From: Chromohalobacter beijerinckii
GTDB taxonomy: Bacteria > Pseudomonadota > Gammaproteobacteria > Pseudomonadales > Halomonadaceae
Reading direction: 5' to 3'
NCBI RefSeq assembly: GCF_023061185.1
Contig: NZ_JAKGAK010000020.1
Coordinates: 1-58,375 of the forward strand
DNA length: 58,375 nt
Shown here: positions 46,893 through 58,169 of the stretch, piece after piece
How the letters are laid out: every line of letters starts with the position of its first letter
Position numbering within the stretch: the stretch's first letter is position 1
The notes under the pieces: generated by a model
The model's input: the letters and a program-made list of their open reading frames with translations, nothing else
Told to the model about the DNA's origin: nothing
The model's database searches: none
Translations under genes and position numbers: made by a program

Positions 46893-48362
46893 ATGCTGTC
46901 TTCCCGAGCCTATCGCCCCTGGATGGGATACCTCGTCGCGCTGGTTGCCGGCGCGCTCACGACGCTTACCTTCGCCCCCTTCGACTGGTGGTGGGTCGGC
47001 CCCTTCGCCGTCGCCTTGGTGTTCTACAGGCTGCACGACCTCACGCCCGGCCAAGCGGCGCTGCGCGGCTGGAGCTATGGCGTCGGCCTATTCGGTGCCG
47101 GCACGTCGTGGATCTATGTCTCGATCCATGACTACGGCTACACCGGTGTGCCACTGGCGGTGTTCCTGACTGGGCTCTTCGTAGTCACCCTGGCGCTGTT
47201 TTATGGCGTGGTGTTCGGTGTTTATCGGCGTTTCACGAGTGCGCGATGGTCCGTGATCACCTTCGCGGGCGTCTGGGTGCTCGGCGAGGCATTGCGTACC
47301 TGGGCATTCTCGGGCTTTCCCTGGCTACTGTTGGGCAGCGCCCATGTCGAATCGCCGCTAGCGCCGTGGGCGCCCATCGGCGGCGTCTACCTGCTGTCGT
47401 TGATCGTCGCCCTCAGCGGCACCTTGCTGGTGGCGCTCCTGAAGCGCCGCCTGTGGGCACTGGTGCCACTCGTCGCGATGTGGTGCCTACCACTGGTGCT
47501 GCCCACTCAGTGGACTTCCCCGCACGGCGACCCCAAGCAAGTCGCCCTGTTGCAAGGCAATCTCCCCCAGCTCTCGAAGTGGAGCCCCGAGGGACAGCGC
47601 AAGGCCGCCAACACCTACGCCGAACTAACCCGTGACCAGAACGACGACACCGACCTGATCGTCTGGCCGGAGACCGCCTTGCCGATGTTTGCGTCCCAAG
47701 CGCGCCCCGTTCTGGAACGCGTCCAGGCAACGCTGCCCGCCGATACCGCGCTGCTGACCGGTATCGTCCAGCGCGACGATCAAGGCGATTACTACAATGC
47801 GGTCATCGGGATGGGCGACAGCCAAGGCAGCTATCGCAAGGAACACCTGGTGCCGTTCGGTGAATATTTACCGTTGGAAGGATTGCTGCGCGGCATCATC
47901 GCCTTCTTCAACCTGCCGATGTCGAGCTTCACCGCCGGCGCTTCCGATCAGGCACCGATTCAAGCCGCGGGTATGCGGTTGGGAAGCGCGATCTGCTACG
48001 AGATCATCTATGCGGACTTGGTCGCCCAGCGTGCGCGCAGCGCCGACGTGCTGCTGACCGTGTCCAACGACACCTGGTTTGGAGACTCCATTGGCCCATT
48101 GCAGCACTTGCAGATGGCCCAATTGCGCGCCCTCGAAAACGGCCGCTACGTACTCCGCGCCACCAGCAACGGCGTCACCGCCATCATCGACGCCCAAGGC
48201 CATATCACCGAACGCGCCCCGCGCTTCGAGACCGCCAGCATCAGTGGCGAGGTTCAGCCCATGCAGGGAATGACCCTATTCACTCGCACCGGCAGCTGGC
48301 CGACGTGGGGGCTCGCCCTGTTGCTACTCATCCCCGGACTGCGTTGGCGGCGCCGCGGATAG
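46893..48362 (+). CDS. lnt: Apolipoprotein N-acyltransferase
   Basis: A 489-residue inner-membrane enzyme adding the third acyl chain to lipoproteins. About six N-terminal helices are followed by a periplasmic nitrilase domain with the triad Glu260 (WPETALP), Lys316 (RKEHLVPFGEYLP) and Cys368 (SAICYEIIY), and a last helix near the C-terminus. AAGGAG precedes the ATG at 46893. Confidence 0.95.
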   Translation: MLSSRAYRPWMGYLVALVAGALTTLTFAPFDWWWVGPFAVALVFYRLHDLTPGQAALRGWSYGVGLFGAGTSWIYVSIHDYGYTGVPLAVFLTGLFVVTLALFYGVVFGVYRRFTSARWSVITFAGVWVLGEALRTWAFSGFPWLLLGSAHVESPLAPWAPIGGVYLLSLIVALSGTLLVALLKRRLWALVPLVAMWCLPLVLPTQWTSPHGDPKQVALLQGNLPQLSKWSPEGQRKAANTYAELTRDQNDDTDLIVWPETALPMFASQARPVLERVQATLPADTALLTGIVQRDDQGDYYNAVIGMGDSQGSYRKEHLVPFGEYLPLEGLLRGIIAFFNLPMSSFTAGASDQAPIQAAGMRLGSAICYEIIYADLVAQRARSADVLLTVSNDTWFGDSIGPLQHLQMAQLRALENGRYVLRATSNGVTAIIDAQGHITERAPRFETASISGEVQPMQGMTLFTRTGSWPTWGLALLLLIPGLRWRRRG

Positions 48363-48375
48363 CATACGGCGATGA

Positions 48376-48413
48376 CACGACGTGGCGTGCAGGCGTCTCC
48401 ACGCCGCGTCGTG
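48376..48413. terminator. Bidirectional terminator hairpin after lnt
   Basis: CACGACGTGGCGTG (48376-48389) and CACGCCGCGTCGTG (48400-48413) form a 14-bp stem with one T-G pair, lying between convergent lnt and the proline-racemase-like gene. Confidence 0.75.
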
Positions 48414-48431
48414 CCCGGGGCGGAAGCGCTC

Positions 48432-49520
48432 CTAGTCTGACAAAGACGCCTCTTCCTCGACGGTCAGTGCCGCCTCGGCCTTGCGATGACCGCTAGTGAC
48501 GATATGGTGCAGGCTGCCGCACTCCACTAGCGGGTCGTTGCAGTTGATGACGATGTCCGAGCGAGCCAGCATATGGGCCTTGCCGGTGATGGTGTTCTCG
48601 GCCACCCGATGATCCCCTTCCTGCCGGGAGCCGGTGAATTCGCCAATGAATCCCGTACCACGCAGGGACACGGTCTCCAGCTTGTCTCCCGGCTGGAGAA
48701 TGCCTTCATGATGCATGAGGGCCAAGCGCGCCGAGGTTCCCGTGCCGGTCGTGCTGCGGCAGATCACGCCTGGATGCACGTAGGTCGTCGAGCGTGAGCG
48801 GAAGAAGCCATCCGCGACATGCTCGACCGGGCCCATGAAATGCAGAAACGGCAGCGGCCCCACATCGCCCAGGGTGTAGTGGGAAAAACCGCGCTCGGCC
48901 TGGATCGCCTCGACGATGGCATGGGCGCACTCCGCCAGCCGTGTCTCCTCATCCCTATTGAGCGAGAAGCCCAGCTCAGCGGCTTCCACCAGGGCATAGA
49001 AACCACCACTATAGGCGACGCTGTAGGTCACATTCCCGATCGAGGGCACATGGATGCTGGCCCGGTAGGTGTCGATGTAACTGGGCAACCCTTCGCAGGT
49101 GATGCCTTCCACCACACCGTTCTCCACGCGCGCCTCGATATGCACCAGGCCGGCCGCGGACTCCAGAACAAAACGCTGGTACCCCTCGCGCTTGGGCACA
49201 AGACCGCTTTCCAGCACGGCCGTGGCGGTGCAGATGGTGTTAGATCCGGAATAGATGGGATAGCCCATCACCTCCATGATGATGTAGCCCACCTCGGCTT
49301 CCGGATCGCTGGCGGGAACCAGCAGGTCCACCGACATCTCGGGAATGCCATAGGGCTCGCTGAGCAATAGCTGGCGCAGGCCATCGGCATCCTCGCGCAG
49401 ATATTCCATCTTTTCGCGCACCGTGTTCCCCGGCAGCGGGTCGATGCCGCCGGTCACGATACGGCTGACATCACCGCCAGCGTGCAAGTCGATCAATTGC
49501 AGCGTTAGTTTGTCGCTCAT
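48432..49520 (-). CDS. Proline racemase superfamily protein with Ser/Thr catalytic positions
   Basis: A 362-residue member of the proline racemase/hydroxyproline epimerase/3-hydroxyproline dehydratase superfamily. The fold signatures are clear: LIDLHAGGDVSRIVTGGIDPLPG at the N-terminus and TGTGTSARLALMHHEG later. The first catalytic motif, normally M-C-G-H, reads Y-S-G-S at 90-93; the second, normally D-R-S-P-C-G-T-G, reads C-R-S-T-T-G-T-G at 254-261. Thus the two expected Cys are Ser91 and Thr258. Cys-Cys or Ser-Cys is usual for racemases and epimerases, Cys-Thr for the dehydratases; Ser-Thr fits neither. Activity is therefore uncertain. Its ATG overlaps the stop of the oxidoreductase gene upstream (ATGA). 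Confidence 0.8.
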   Translation of the reverse strand: MSDKLTLQLIDLHAGGDVSRIVTGGIDPLPGNTVREKMEYLREDADGLRQLLLSEPYGIPEMSVDLLVPASDPEAEVGYIIMEVMGYPIYSGSNTICTATAVLESGLVPKREGYQRFVLESAAGLVHIEARVENGVVEGITCEGLPSYIDTYRASIHVPSIGNVTYSVAYSGGFYALVEAAELGFSLNRDEETRLAECAHAIVEAIQAERGFSHYTLGDVGPLPFLHFMGPVEHVADGFFRSRSTTYVHPGVICRSTTGTGTSARLALMHHEGILQPGDKLETVSLRGTGFIGEFTGSRQEGDHRVAENTITGKAHMLARSDIVINCNDPLVECGSLHHIVTSGHRKAEAALTVEEEASLSD

Positions 49521-50680
49521 TTGCCTTCCTTCAACGCGTAGGGTGCGCCATGTTCTTGCCACTGCGAGTCCGGGACGATCACGATTTTGCCCAAGTAATT
49601 GCTGTTGCGATTGACGAAATAACGTTCAGCGTCATGCAGCTCGGAAAGTTTGAACGCCGCGTGCAAGACCGGCTTCAGTTGCCCCGAGCGAATCCAGGCC
49701 ACCAGTTGCTCGGCCTCATCGCGCGTGCCATGGGAAACACCGAATATCTGCACCTGATAGAGATAGATACGCGTCCACATGATCTCGCTGAGATTGCCGC
49801 CGCTGGCGCCGGCGATGCTCAGGCGTGGATAGGTGGCGCGGCGCGTCATATCGAAGATCATGGTATCGATGAAGCGATCGGTCATCTCGCCCCCGACCAG
49901 GTCCATGACCGCATCGATGGGCACGCCCTGCGTCAGGGATTTCACCTTCTCGGTGAAATCCTCCATGTCCGTGCGGTCTAGCACGGCTTCCGCCCCCAGG
50001 TCTAGAAGCGCCTGAGCCTTGTCCGGTTGGCTCAGCGCGTAAGGAATCGCCCCCATGATCCGACAAAGCCGAATCAAGGACGTGCCTACCCCGCCACTGG
50101 CGCCTGTCACCAGTACACGCTCCCCGGCTTTGACGTTGGCCGCATTCAGCATGTGCAGCGCGGTCTGATAAGAACACATGCCCATCGCCGCGAGTTCGGC
50201 ATCGGCCAGCTCGGAATTCTCCACCGTGTGGAACTGTGCCGAGGGCACGGCAATGTATTCGGCATAGCCGCCATCGGCGCCGTGTCCGTAATAGTCAGGC
50301 GTAAGATTGATGTCGGGACGCGCATCGGCGTAGATATTGAAGTCCAGAAGTCCACGCTGGCCAATGCGCTCAGCGCTCACCTCCTCGCCGACAGCCACCA
50401 CGTGCCCGGCGACATCGGCACCCTGGATGCGCGGAAAGGTCAGCGTCGGAGAACCACCGATCTGGAACGAGGTCGTATCCCCTTTGTCCTTGGTCGGATA
50501 GAGCCCCTCTCGTGCCTTGCGATCGGTATTGTTCTTCGCCGTCGCGGTCACCTGCACCAAAACCTCACCTTTGGCAGGCCTGGGGACGGAAACGTCCTGC
50601 CGATACTCCAGTTTATCGATGTCCCCATGCCCAGTCAGCAGCATCGCCGCCATCGTGTCGGGTAGCGCCTCGCTCCGCAT
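49517..50680 (-). CDS. MDR-superfamily zinc-free quinone/alcohol oxidoreductase
   Basis: A 387-residue medium-chain dehydrogenase/reductase. The GroES-like N-terminal half runs to about residue 160; the NAD(P)-binding Rossmann motif is VLVTGASGGVGTSLIRL. The structural-zinc Cys cluster is absent, so it belongs to the quinone oxidoreductase-like side. AKNNTDRKAREGLY replaces the usual N-x-x-D substrate loop. GAGGAGG stands directly before the ATG. Translationally coupled to the proline-racemase-like gene, so both probably act on one compound; substrate unknown. Confidence 0.82.
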   Translation of the reverse strand: MRSEALPDTMAAMLLTGHGDIDKLEYRQDVSVPRPAKGEVLVQVTATAKNNTDRKAREGLYPTKDKGDTTSFQIGGSPTLTFPRIQGADVAGHVVAVGEEVSAERIGQRGLLDFNIYADARPDINLTPDYYGHGADGGYAEYIAVPSAQFHTVENSELADAELAAMGMCSYQTALHMLNAANVKAGERVLVTGASGGVGTSLIRLCRIMGAIPYALSQPDKAQALLDLGAEAVLDRTDMEDFTEKVKSLTQGVPIDAVMDLVGGEMTDRFIDTMIFDMTRRATYPRLSIAGASGGNLSEIMWTRIYLYQVQIFGVSHGTRDEAEQLVAWIRSGQLKPVLHAAFKLSELHDAERYFVNRNSNYLGKIVIVPDSQWQEHGAPYALKEGK

Positions 50681-50823
50681 ACCTGCCTCCTCATCGTGGT
50701 CGCTGCTTTGAGGTGTGACGATATCAAACTTTTTCCCATGCCAAAGGGGGACGCAGGATCAATCGCACTTGCGTGCCATTACCGGACACTCGCTCGGCAT
50801 AGGGAAAACCATCCCGCGTGAAG

Positions 50824-50854
50824 AAAAACGCCCGTACCAGTCTGGCACGGGCGT
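50824..50854 (-). terminator. Rho-independent terminator of the choline sulfatase gene
   Basis: On the minus strand ACGCCCGT (50847-50854, read in reverse) pairs with ACGGGCGT, extended by CCA/TGG, and is followed by TTTTTCTTC. It lies 48 nt past the sulfatase stop and separates it from the oxidoreductase gene. Confidence 0.85.
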
Positions 50855-50901
50855 GCATGCTGCTCGCCGATTTGGCTCAGACGATGTGTTTTGCCATCGT
50901 C

Positions 50902-52416
50902 TTACTCACCGCGGGGATAGCGCTGAGCTTCTTCGACCTCGTTCAAGTCCATGTGGTTACGCATGTAACGCTCGGAAGCGTCTTGTAGTGGCTGGTAGTC
51001 CCACGGGTAGTAGTGGCCATTGCGCAGCGCTTCGTAGACGATCAGGCGCTGAGCCTGGGAGGCGCACACGTCAGCATAGAAGGCTTGCATGTCCCAGCGC
51101 TCGTGCACCTTGGCCTGGTACTCGGCCAACACGTCGGCATAGTCGGGATCTTCCGCCAGGTTGTGCTGCTCCAGCGGATCGGCTTCGAGGTCGAACAGCT
51201 GTGGTGGATCGATCTCGCAATGGTTGAATTTCCACTTGCCCTCGCGGATGGTCACGATCGGCGAATAGCTAGCCTCGGCGGTGCACTCCATGTACACCGG
51301 TGCATCGCGTTTCTCGCCCCGGGTCAAGGGCAGCAGCGACTGGCCATCGGTATAGGGAGCGATAGAGGAAAGGTCGATCCCAACGAGGTCGGCGATGGTG
51401 GTGTTGACGTCGATGATCGACACCGGATCCTCGACATTGCACGGTTCAATCCCCGGCGCGGAAAGCATCAGCGGCACGCGCGACGAGCCTTCATAGGGAC
51501 TCATCTTGAACCACAGGCCCTTCTCGCCAAGCATGTCACCATGGTCGGCACAGACCACGATGATTGTATTGTCGAGCATGCGTGTGCGCTCAAGCACGTC
51601 TAGAACGCCGCCGATCTTGTCGTCGATATAAGAGATATTGGCGAAATAGCCTTGACGCGCGTTGCGCACGTCCTGGGGCTGGATGTCGAACTTGGTGTAG
51701 TCGTTGGCCTCGAAGATCCGTTGGGAATGCGGATCCAGATCATCGAAGGGCACGGGCCCTTGCTGTGGCTCGAGATACTCGCAGTCGTTATACAGGTCCC
51801 AATACTGACGACGTGCCACATAAGGATCGTGCGGGTGGGTAAAGCTGACACACAGCGCCCAGGGGCGCTCGTCATGACCGCGCGAAAGATCGTAAAGCTT
51901 TTGCTCGGCGTGGAAAGCGACCTCGTCATCGTACTCCATCTGATTGGAGATCTCGGCGACGCCGGCCCCGGTCACCGAGCCCAGGTTGTGGTACCACCAG
52001 TCGATACGCTCGCCTGGCTTGGTGTAGTCCGGTGTCCAACCGAAATCGGCGGGATAGACGTCGGTGGTCAAGCGCGTCTCGAAACCGTGAAGCTGATCGG
52101 GGCCGACGAAATGCATCTTGCCCGACAGACAGGTGGAGTAACCGGCGCGGCGTAGATGGTGCGCCCAGGTCGGCACGCTGGAGGGGAATTCTGCGGCGTT
52201 ATCATATACCCCGGTGCGACTCGGCAACTGGCTCGACATGAAGGCAGCCCGTCCCGGTGCACACAAATAGCTCGGCGTATAGGCATTATTGAAGTTGACC
52301 GAACGCTTGGCCAATTTCTTGAGGTTGGGCGCATGCAGGAAATCGGCGGGACCGTTCTCGAACAACGTGCCGTTGAGTTGGTCGGCCATCAGGACCAATA
52401 CGTTGGGTCGTGTCAT
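50902..52416 (-). CDS. betC: Choline-sulfatase
   Basis: A 504-residue arylsulfatase-fold enzyme hydrolysing choline-O-sulfate to choline and sulfate. The modification motif C-A-P-G-R is at 52-56 (YLCAPGRAAF); Cys52 is converted to formylglycine. Metal ligands appear in MADQLNG (Asp12) and CADHGDMLGEKGLW. The C-terminal half, with QAQRLIVYEALRNGHYYPWDYQPL, is characteristic of BetC. The choline feeds glycine betaine synthesis, the main osmoprotectant route in halophiles; no betABI genes are in the window. GGGAGG precedes the ATG at 52416. No regulator lies next to it. Confidence 0.92.
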   Translation of the reverse strand: MTRPNVLVLMADQLNGTLFENGPADFLHAPNLKKLAKRSVNFNNAYTPSYLCAPGRAAFMSSQLPSRTGVYDNAAEFPSSVPTWAHHLRRAGYSTCLSGKMHFVGPDQLHGFETRLTTDVYPADFGWTPDYTKPGERIDWWYHNLGSVTGAGVAEISNQMEYDDEVAFHAEQKLYDLSRGHDERPWALCVSFTHPHDPYVARRQYWDLYNDCEYLEPQQGPVPFDDLDPHSQRIFEANDYTKFDIQPQDVRNARQGYFANISYIDDKIGGVLDVLERTRMLDNTIIVVCADHGDMLGEKGLWFKMSPYEGSSRVPLMLSAPGIEPCNVEDPVSIIDVNTTIADLVGIDLSSIAPYTDGQSLLPLTRGEKRDAPVYMECTAEASYSPIVTIREGKWKFNHCEIDPPQLFDLEADPLEQHNLAEDPDYADVLAEYQAKVHERWDMQAFYADVCASQAQRLIVYEALRNGHYYPWDYQPLQDASERYMRNHMDLNEVEEAQRYPRGE

Positions 52417-52646
52417 GGGAAACCTCCCTGGCGAGTATTGTTAGCGTCGAAAGCAGCGTATGAGACCGCCTTCGAACTCCTTACAATGACGTGCCAAGAG
52501 CCGACAGACCAGAGACTTATTTGCCCCCTTAGCCCCAACTCACATTAGTCTCCAAGAGGGCTGGCCATGAAGACTCATGCCAGCCACTCTGATGAAGCGT
52601 CAAAAGGCGTCGCATTGCTCTTACGCCTGTTATCCCCTTTTCGGCC

Positions 52647-53156
52647 TTACCCCCTAGTCCGCGCGAAATAGCGATGCCCGCACTGATGGCAGGGTTCGAG
52701 CCGGGTGATGGACTCGAGCACGACTTCCGCGTCGCAGTGCACGCAGCGCATGCGGCCGGGCACGGCCATCTCGCCTTCGACATAGTCAGCGCGCGCCGCT
52801 TCGAGATCGTCCTCGAAACGCGCCTGATCGACGGTGGTGCGGTCGGCGATGGAAAAAAGCGCCTCGGTGACGCGCCGCGAAATGGTGCCTAGATCGATTC
52901 CCAACCAGGTGGCGATGCCTTCGCCACCCCGAGCCAGGAATCCCCGCAAATCGCGCATGTCGCGCTCGATCCAGGCACGCAGCAAGGCCAATTCGTCCTT
53001 GGTATAGGTCTCGAACTCCGCTTCGAACTCGATGGCGTCGTCCATTTCGCGCTGCAACGACTCCCAGGAAAGATCGCCGGCGCCTTTTTCGAGACGCTCG
53101 AGAACCCGCTCATAGGCGCGGCTCAGGCGATGCTCTTGATCGTGACGTTCGCTCAT
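52647..53156 (-). CDS. ybeL: Zinc-ribbon protein of the YbeL/DUF1451 family
   Basis: A 169-residue protein: a charged helical N-terminal region (residues 1 to about 120) and a C-terminal zinc ribbon with two Cys-x2-Cys knuckles (MRCVHCDAEVV and PCHQCGHRYF). This matches YbeL, which lies near leuS in E. coli and in pseudomonads. Function unknown. CAGGAG is 6-7 nt before the ATG at 53156; longer in-frame starts were rejected. It is divergent from leuS across 179 nt. Confidence 0.87.
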   Translation of the reverse strand: MSERHDQEHRLSRAYERVLERLEKGAGDLSWESLQREMDDAIEFEAEFETYTKDELALLRAWIERDMRDLRGFLARGGEGIATWLGIDLGTISRRVTEALFSIADRTTVDQARFEDDLEAARADYVEGEMAVPGRMRCVHCDAEVVLESITRLEPCHQCGHRYFARTRG

Positions 53157-53236
53157 AACGCTTCTCCTGATCTGTCGTCGTCGCCATGCCCCTACCTGTA
53201 GGCGCATGACTGGGGTATCCTGACGGCCTGTCGTAA

Positions 53237-55906
<2,670 letters not shown>

Positions 55907-55918
55907 CTCGGCCCATAC

Positions 55919-55940
55919 GCCCGCTCCTCGAGGAGCGGGC
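55919..55940 (+). terminator. 22-bp perfect palindrome between leuS and lptE
   Basis: A self-complementary stretch centred on CTCGAG, starting 13 nt past the leuS stop. It can form a hairpin in the transcript and lower lptE-holA expression relative to leuS. No T-run. Confidence 0.6.
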
Positions 55941-55962
55941 CCAAGCTCGCAAGGAGGCCTGC

Positions 55963-56457
55963 GTGAAGCGCCGCTCGCTCATCATCCGATCTCTGCTCCT
56001 ACTGACCCTGACGACACTGCTCGCCGGGTGCGGTTTTCAACTGCGCGGACTCGACGCTGCCGCGCTCGACATTCCCGCGCTGACGCTGTCCTCCCCCGAC
56101 GGACGCTTCGAAGACGCCGTGGAACAAGCGCTGCAAGGCACCGGCACCACGCTTGAGGACAACGCCCCGCTACGCGTCAACCTGAGCGAGGAGCAAGTCC
56201 GCGAGACACGCCTGACCCAAGGGGCCAGCGGAAATCAGGAACGCCGCCTGACCCTCAGCGTGCCGTTCTCGGTACAGCGCAGCGAAGACAACGCCTACCT
56301 GCTCGACCAGCAGACCCTCGAGGCCAGCACCACGCTGAGCGTCGACAACAACAACCTGCTGGCGCAGGACGAACTGCGTGACGAAGCGCTCGACTCATTG
56401 CGTCAGGAAGCGGCACGTCAACTCGTCGACCGCCTGCGCGCCCTAGAGATACCATGA
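55963..56457 (+). CDS. lptE: LPS-assembly lipoprotein LptE
   Basis: A 164-residue lipoprotein starting with GTG (AAGGAGG 6 nt upstream). The signal peptide ends LLAGCGFQLRG, with the lipobox Cys near residue 22. LptE plugs and guides the LptD barrel that inserts lipopolysaccharide in the outer membrane. Sequence outside the N-terminus is weakly conserved in this family, but the leuS-lptE-holA order is diagnostic. Its stop overlaps holA (ATGA). Confidence 0.92.
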   Translation: MKRRSLIIRSLLLLTLTTLLAGCGFQLRGLDAAALDIPALTLSSPDGRFEDAVEQALQGTGTTLEDNAPLRVNLSEEQVRETRLTQGASGNQERRLTLSVPFSVQRSEDNAYLLDQQTLEASTTLSVDNNNLLAQDELRDEALDSLRQEAARQLVDRLRALEIP

Positions 56458-57512
56458 AGGTCTTTCCCGACAAGCTCGACGAGGCGCTCGGCAAGCGCCT
56501 CCAACCGGTCTACATCGTCGCCGGCGACGAGCCGTTGATCCACATGGAAGCATGCGACGCCATCCGCGCCGCGGCCCGCCAGCGCGGCGTCGAGGAGCGT
56601 GAGGTGCTGCACGTGGAAAACGGCTTTCAGTGGGGACGGCTCACGGAGTCAGCAGCCAGCATGTCGCTGTTCGCCTCGAGCAAGCTCATCGAGCTGCGCC
56701 TGGGCGGCCAGTCGCCAGGACAAGAAGGCGCCAAGGCCCTCGATGCCTACGCGCGCCAGGCCAAGGACAGCGACGATATTCTCCTGATCAGCAGCGCGCG
56801 TCTCGACCGGCGCGCGCAGTCCAGCGCCTGGTTCAAGGCACTGGATAAGATCGGTGTATTCGTCCCGGTGTGGCCGGTGGATCACCAGCGCCTGCATTTC
56901 TGGGTGCGCGATCGTGCGTCGCGCCATGGGCTGTCACTGGACATGGATGCGGCGCGCCTGCTCGGCGAGCGCACCGAAGGCAACCTGCTGGCCGCCGATC
57001 AGGAGCTGCAAAAGCTCGCCTTGCTCTACCCCGCCAACGCGCGGCTCGACACTCAGGCCATTGCCGGCGGCGTGGAGGACAACGCACGTTATGATGTCTT
57101 CACGCTGATCGACGCCTGCCTGCGCGGCGACCGCGTGCGCGTCTCGCGCATCGTCAGTGGGTTGCGCGGCGAAGGCATCGAGGCGCCGGTGGTGCTGTGG
57201 GCATTGACGCGTGAGTTGCGCATTTTTCTGTCGCTGGCGCAGCATCTCGATCAGGGGCAAAGCCTCGATCACGCCTGCAAGGCACAGCGTCCACCGATTC
57301 CCGACAAGCGGCGTCCGCTTTACCAGCAGGCCTTGAAGCGGATGCCGCTCAAGCGACTACACAAGCTATTATTGTTTGCACAGCGCTTGGACTTGGCCAT
57401 CAAGGGCGCCGCAGCGTTACCCGTCTGGGAAGGGCTTCACGACCTGTCGCTCACTCTGGCCGGCGGGCGCGGCCCTTTGGCCGAGATGGCGTATTCCTAT
57501 CGTATCGCCTAG
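56454..57512 (+). CDS. holA: DNA polymerase III delta subunit
   Basis: A 352-residue clamp-loader subunit that opens the beta clamp. It starts MKVFPDKLDEALGKRLQPVYIVAGDEPLIH, the conserved N-terminus, and shows RTEGNLLAADQELQKLALL and VLWALTRELRIFLSLAQ in the expected positions. Coupled to lptE by a 4-nt overlap. nadD, which follows in E. coli, is not present next to it here. Confidence 0.94.
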   Translation: MKVFPDKLDEALGKRLQPVYIVAGDEPLIHMEACDAIRAAARQRGVEEREVLHVENGFQWGRLTESAASMSLFASSKLIELRLGGQSPGQEGAKALDAYARQAKDSDDILLISSARLDRRAQSSAWFKALDKIGVFVPVWPVDHQRLHFWVRDRASRHGLSLDMDAARLLGERTEGNLLAADQELQKLALLYPANARLDTQAIAGGVEDNARYDVFTLIDACLRGDRVRVSRIVSGLRGEGIEAPVVLWALTRELRIFLSLAQHLDQGQSLDHACKAQRPPIPDKRRPLYQQALKRMPLKRLHKLLLFAQRLDLAIKGAAALPVWEGLHDLSLTLAGGRGPLAEMAYSYRIA

Positions 57513-57572
57513 ATCGATATCGGCTTAGATTGCATCTGGCGAAAGGCACGTATCTGGCCAAGGAGAGCTGGA

Positions 57573-58049
57573 ATGTCGTATACGATCGCACTCAAACGTA
57601 TCTATCAGGCCGCCGAAGAAAGCGATGGTGCACGCGTTCTCGTCGACCGCCTATGGCCACGCGGCAAACGCCGCGAGTCGCTGCAACTGACCGACTGGTA
57701 CCGCGACGCCTCGCCCTCCAACGCCTTGCGCCGAGCCTGGCACCAGGGAGAACTCAATGACGCCGTATTCGGTCACCGCTACCGCTGGGAAGTCGAGGAT
57801 GATCCTGACGTCTTGCTGCCGCTCATGCGCTGGGCGCGCGAAGGCACGCTTACCTTGCTGACCGCTTCCCGGGAACCGCAGCGCTCGCACCTTCCGTATT
57901 TGCGCGACATGCTGCTCAAGGCATTGGAAACCGACGATCGTGAAGCGGACGACCGCACGCCCGCCTCATCGCCCTGCTACGCCGATCAGGTCACGCCACC
58001 CGACACCCACGACAACGCCTCGTCGGAGACACCGAACTCCCGCGACTGA
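57573..58049 (+). CDS. DUF488 (YeaO-like) protein
   Basis: A 158-residue protein with the DUF488 signature LKRIYQAAEESDGARVLVDRLWPRG and a later TLLTASREPQRSHLPYLRDML. The last 40 residues are polar and appear disordered. Function of the family is unknown. It lies 60 nt after holA with AAGGAGAGC before the ATG and could share that transcript. Confidence 0.85.
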   Translation: MSYTIALKRIYQAAEESDGARVLVDRLWPRGKRRESLQLTDWYRDASPSNALRRAWHQGELNDAVFGHRYRWEVEDDPDVLLPLMRWAREGTLTLLTASREPQRSHLPYLRDMLLKALETDDREADDRTPASSPCYADQVTPPDTHDNASSETPNSRD

Positions 58050-58063
58050 CCGTTCTCCGAGGA

Positions 58064-58099
58064 CCCGCGGCGGCGCGACTCCAGGTCGCCCGCAGCGGG
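58064..58099. terminator. Hairpin between the convergent DUF488 and HPP genes
   Basis: A GC-rich stem of about 14 pairs with one mismatch and one bulge (CCCGC with GCGGG outside, GCGAC with GTCGC inside), loop TCCAG. Suits a shared terminator; no T-run. Confidence 0.6.
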
Positions 58100-58169
58100 C
58101 AATACTGGCGCTATGGCATCGAGCATAAGCTGACCAGGCCCTTCCAACCCTGGACTAACATTTACTACC

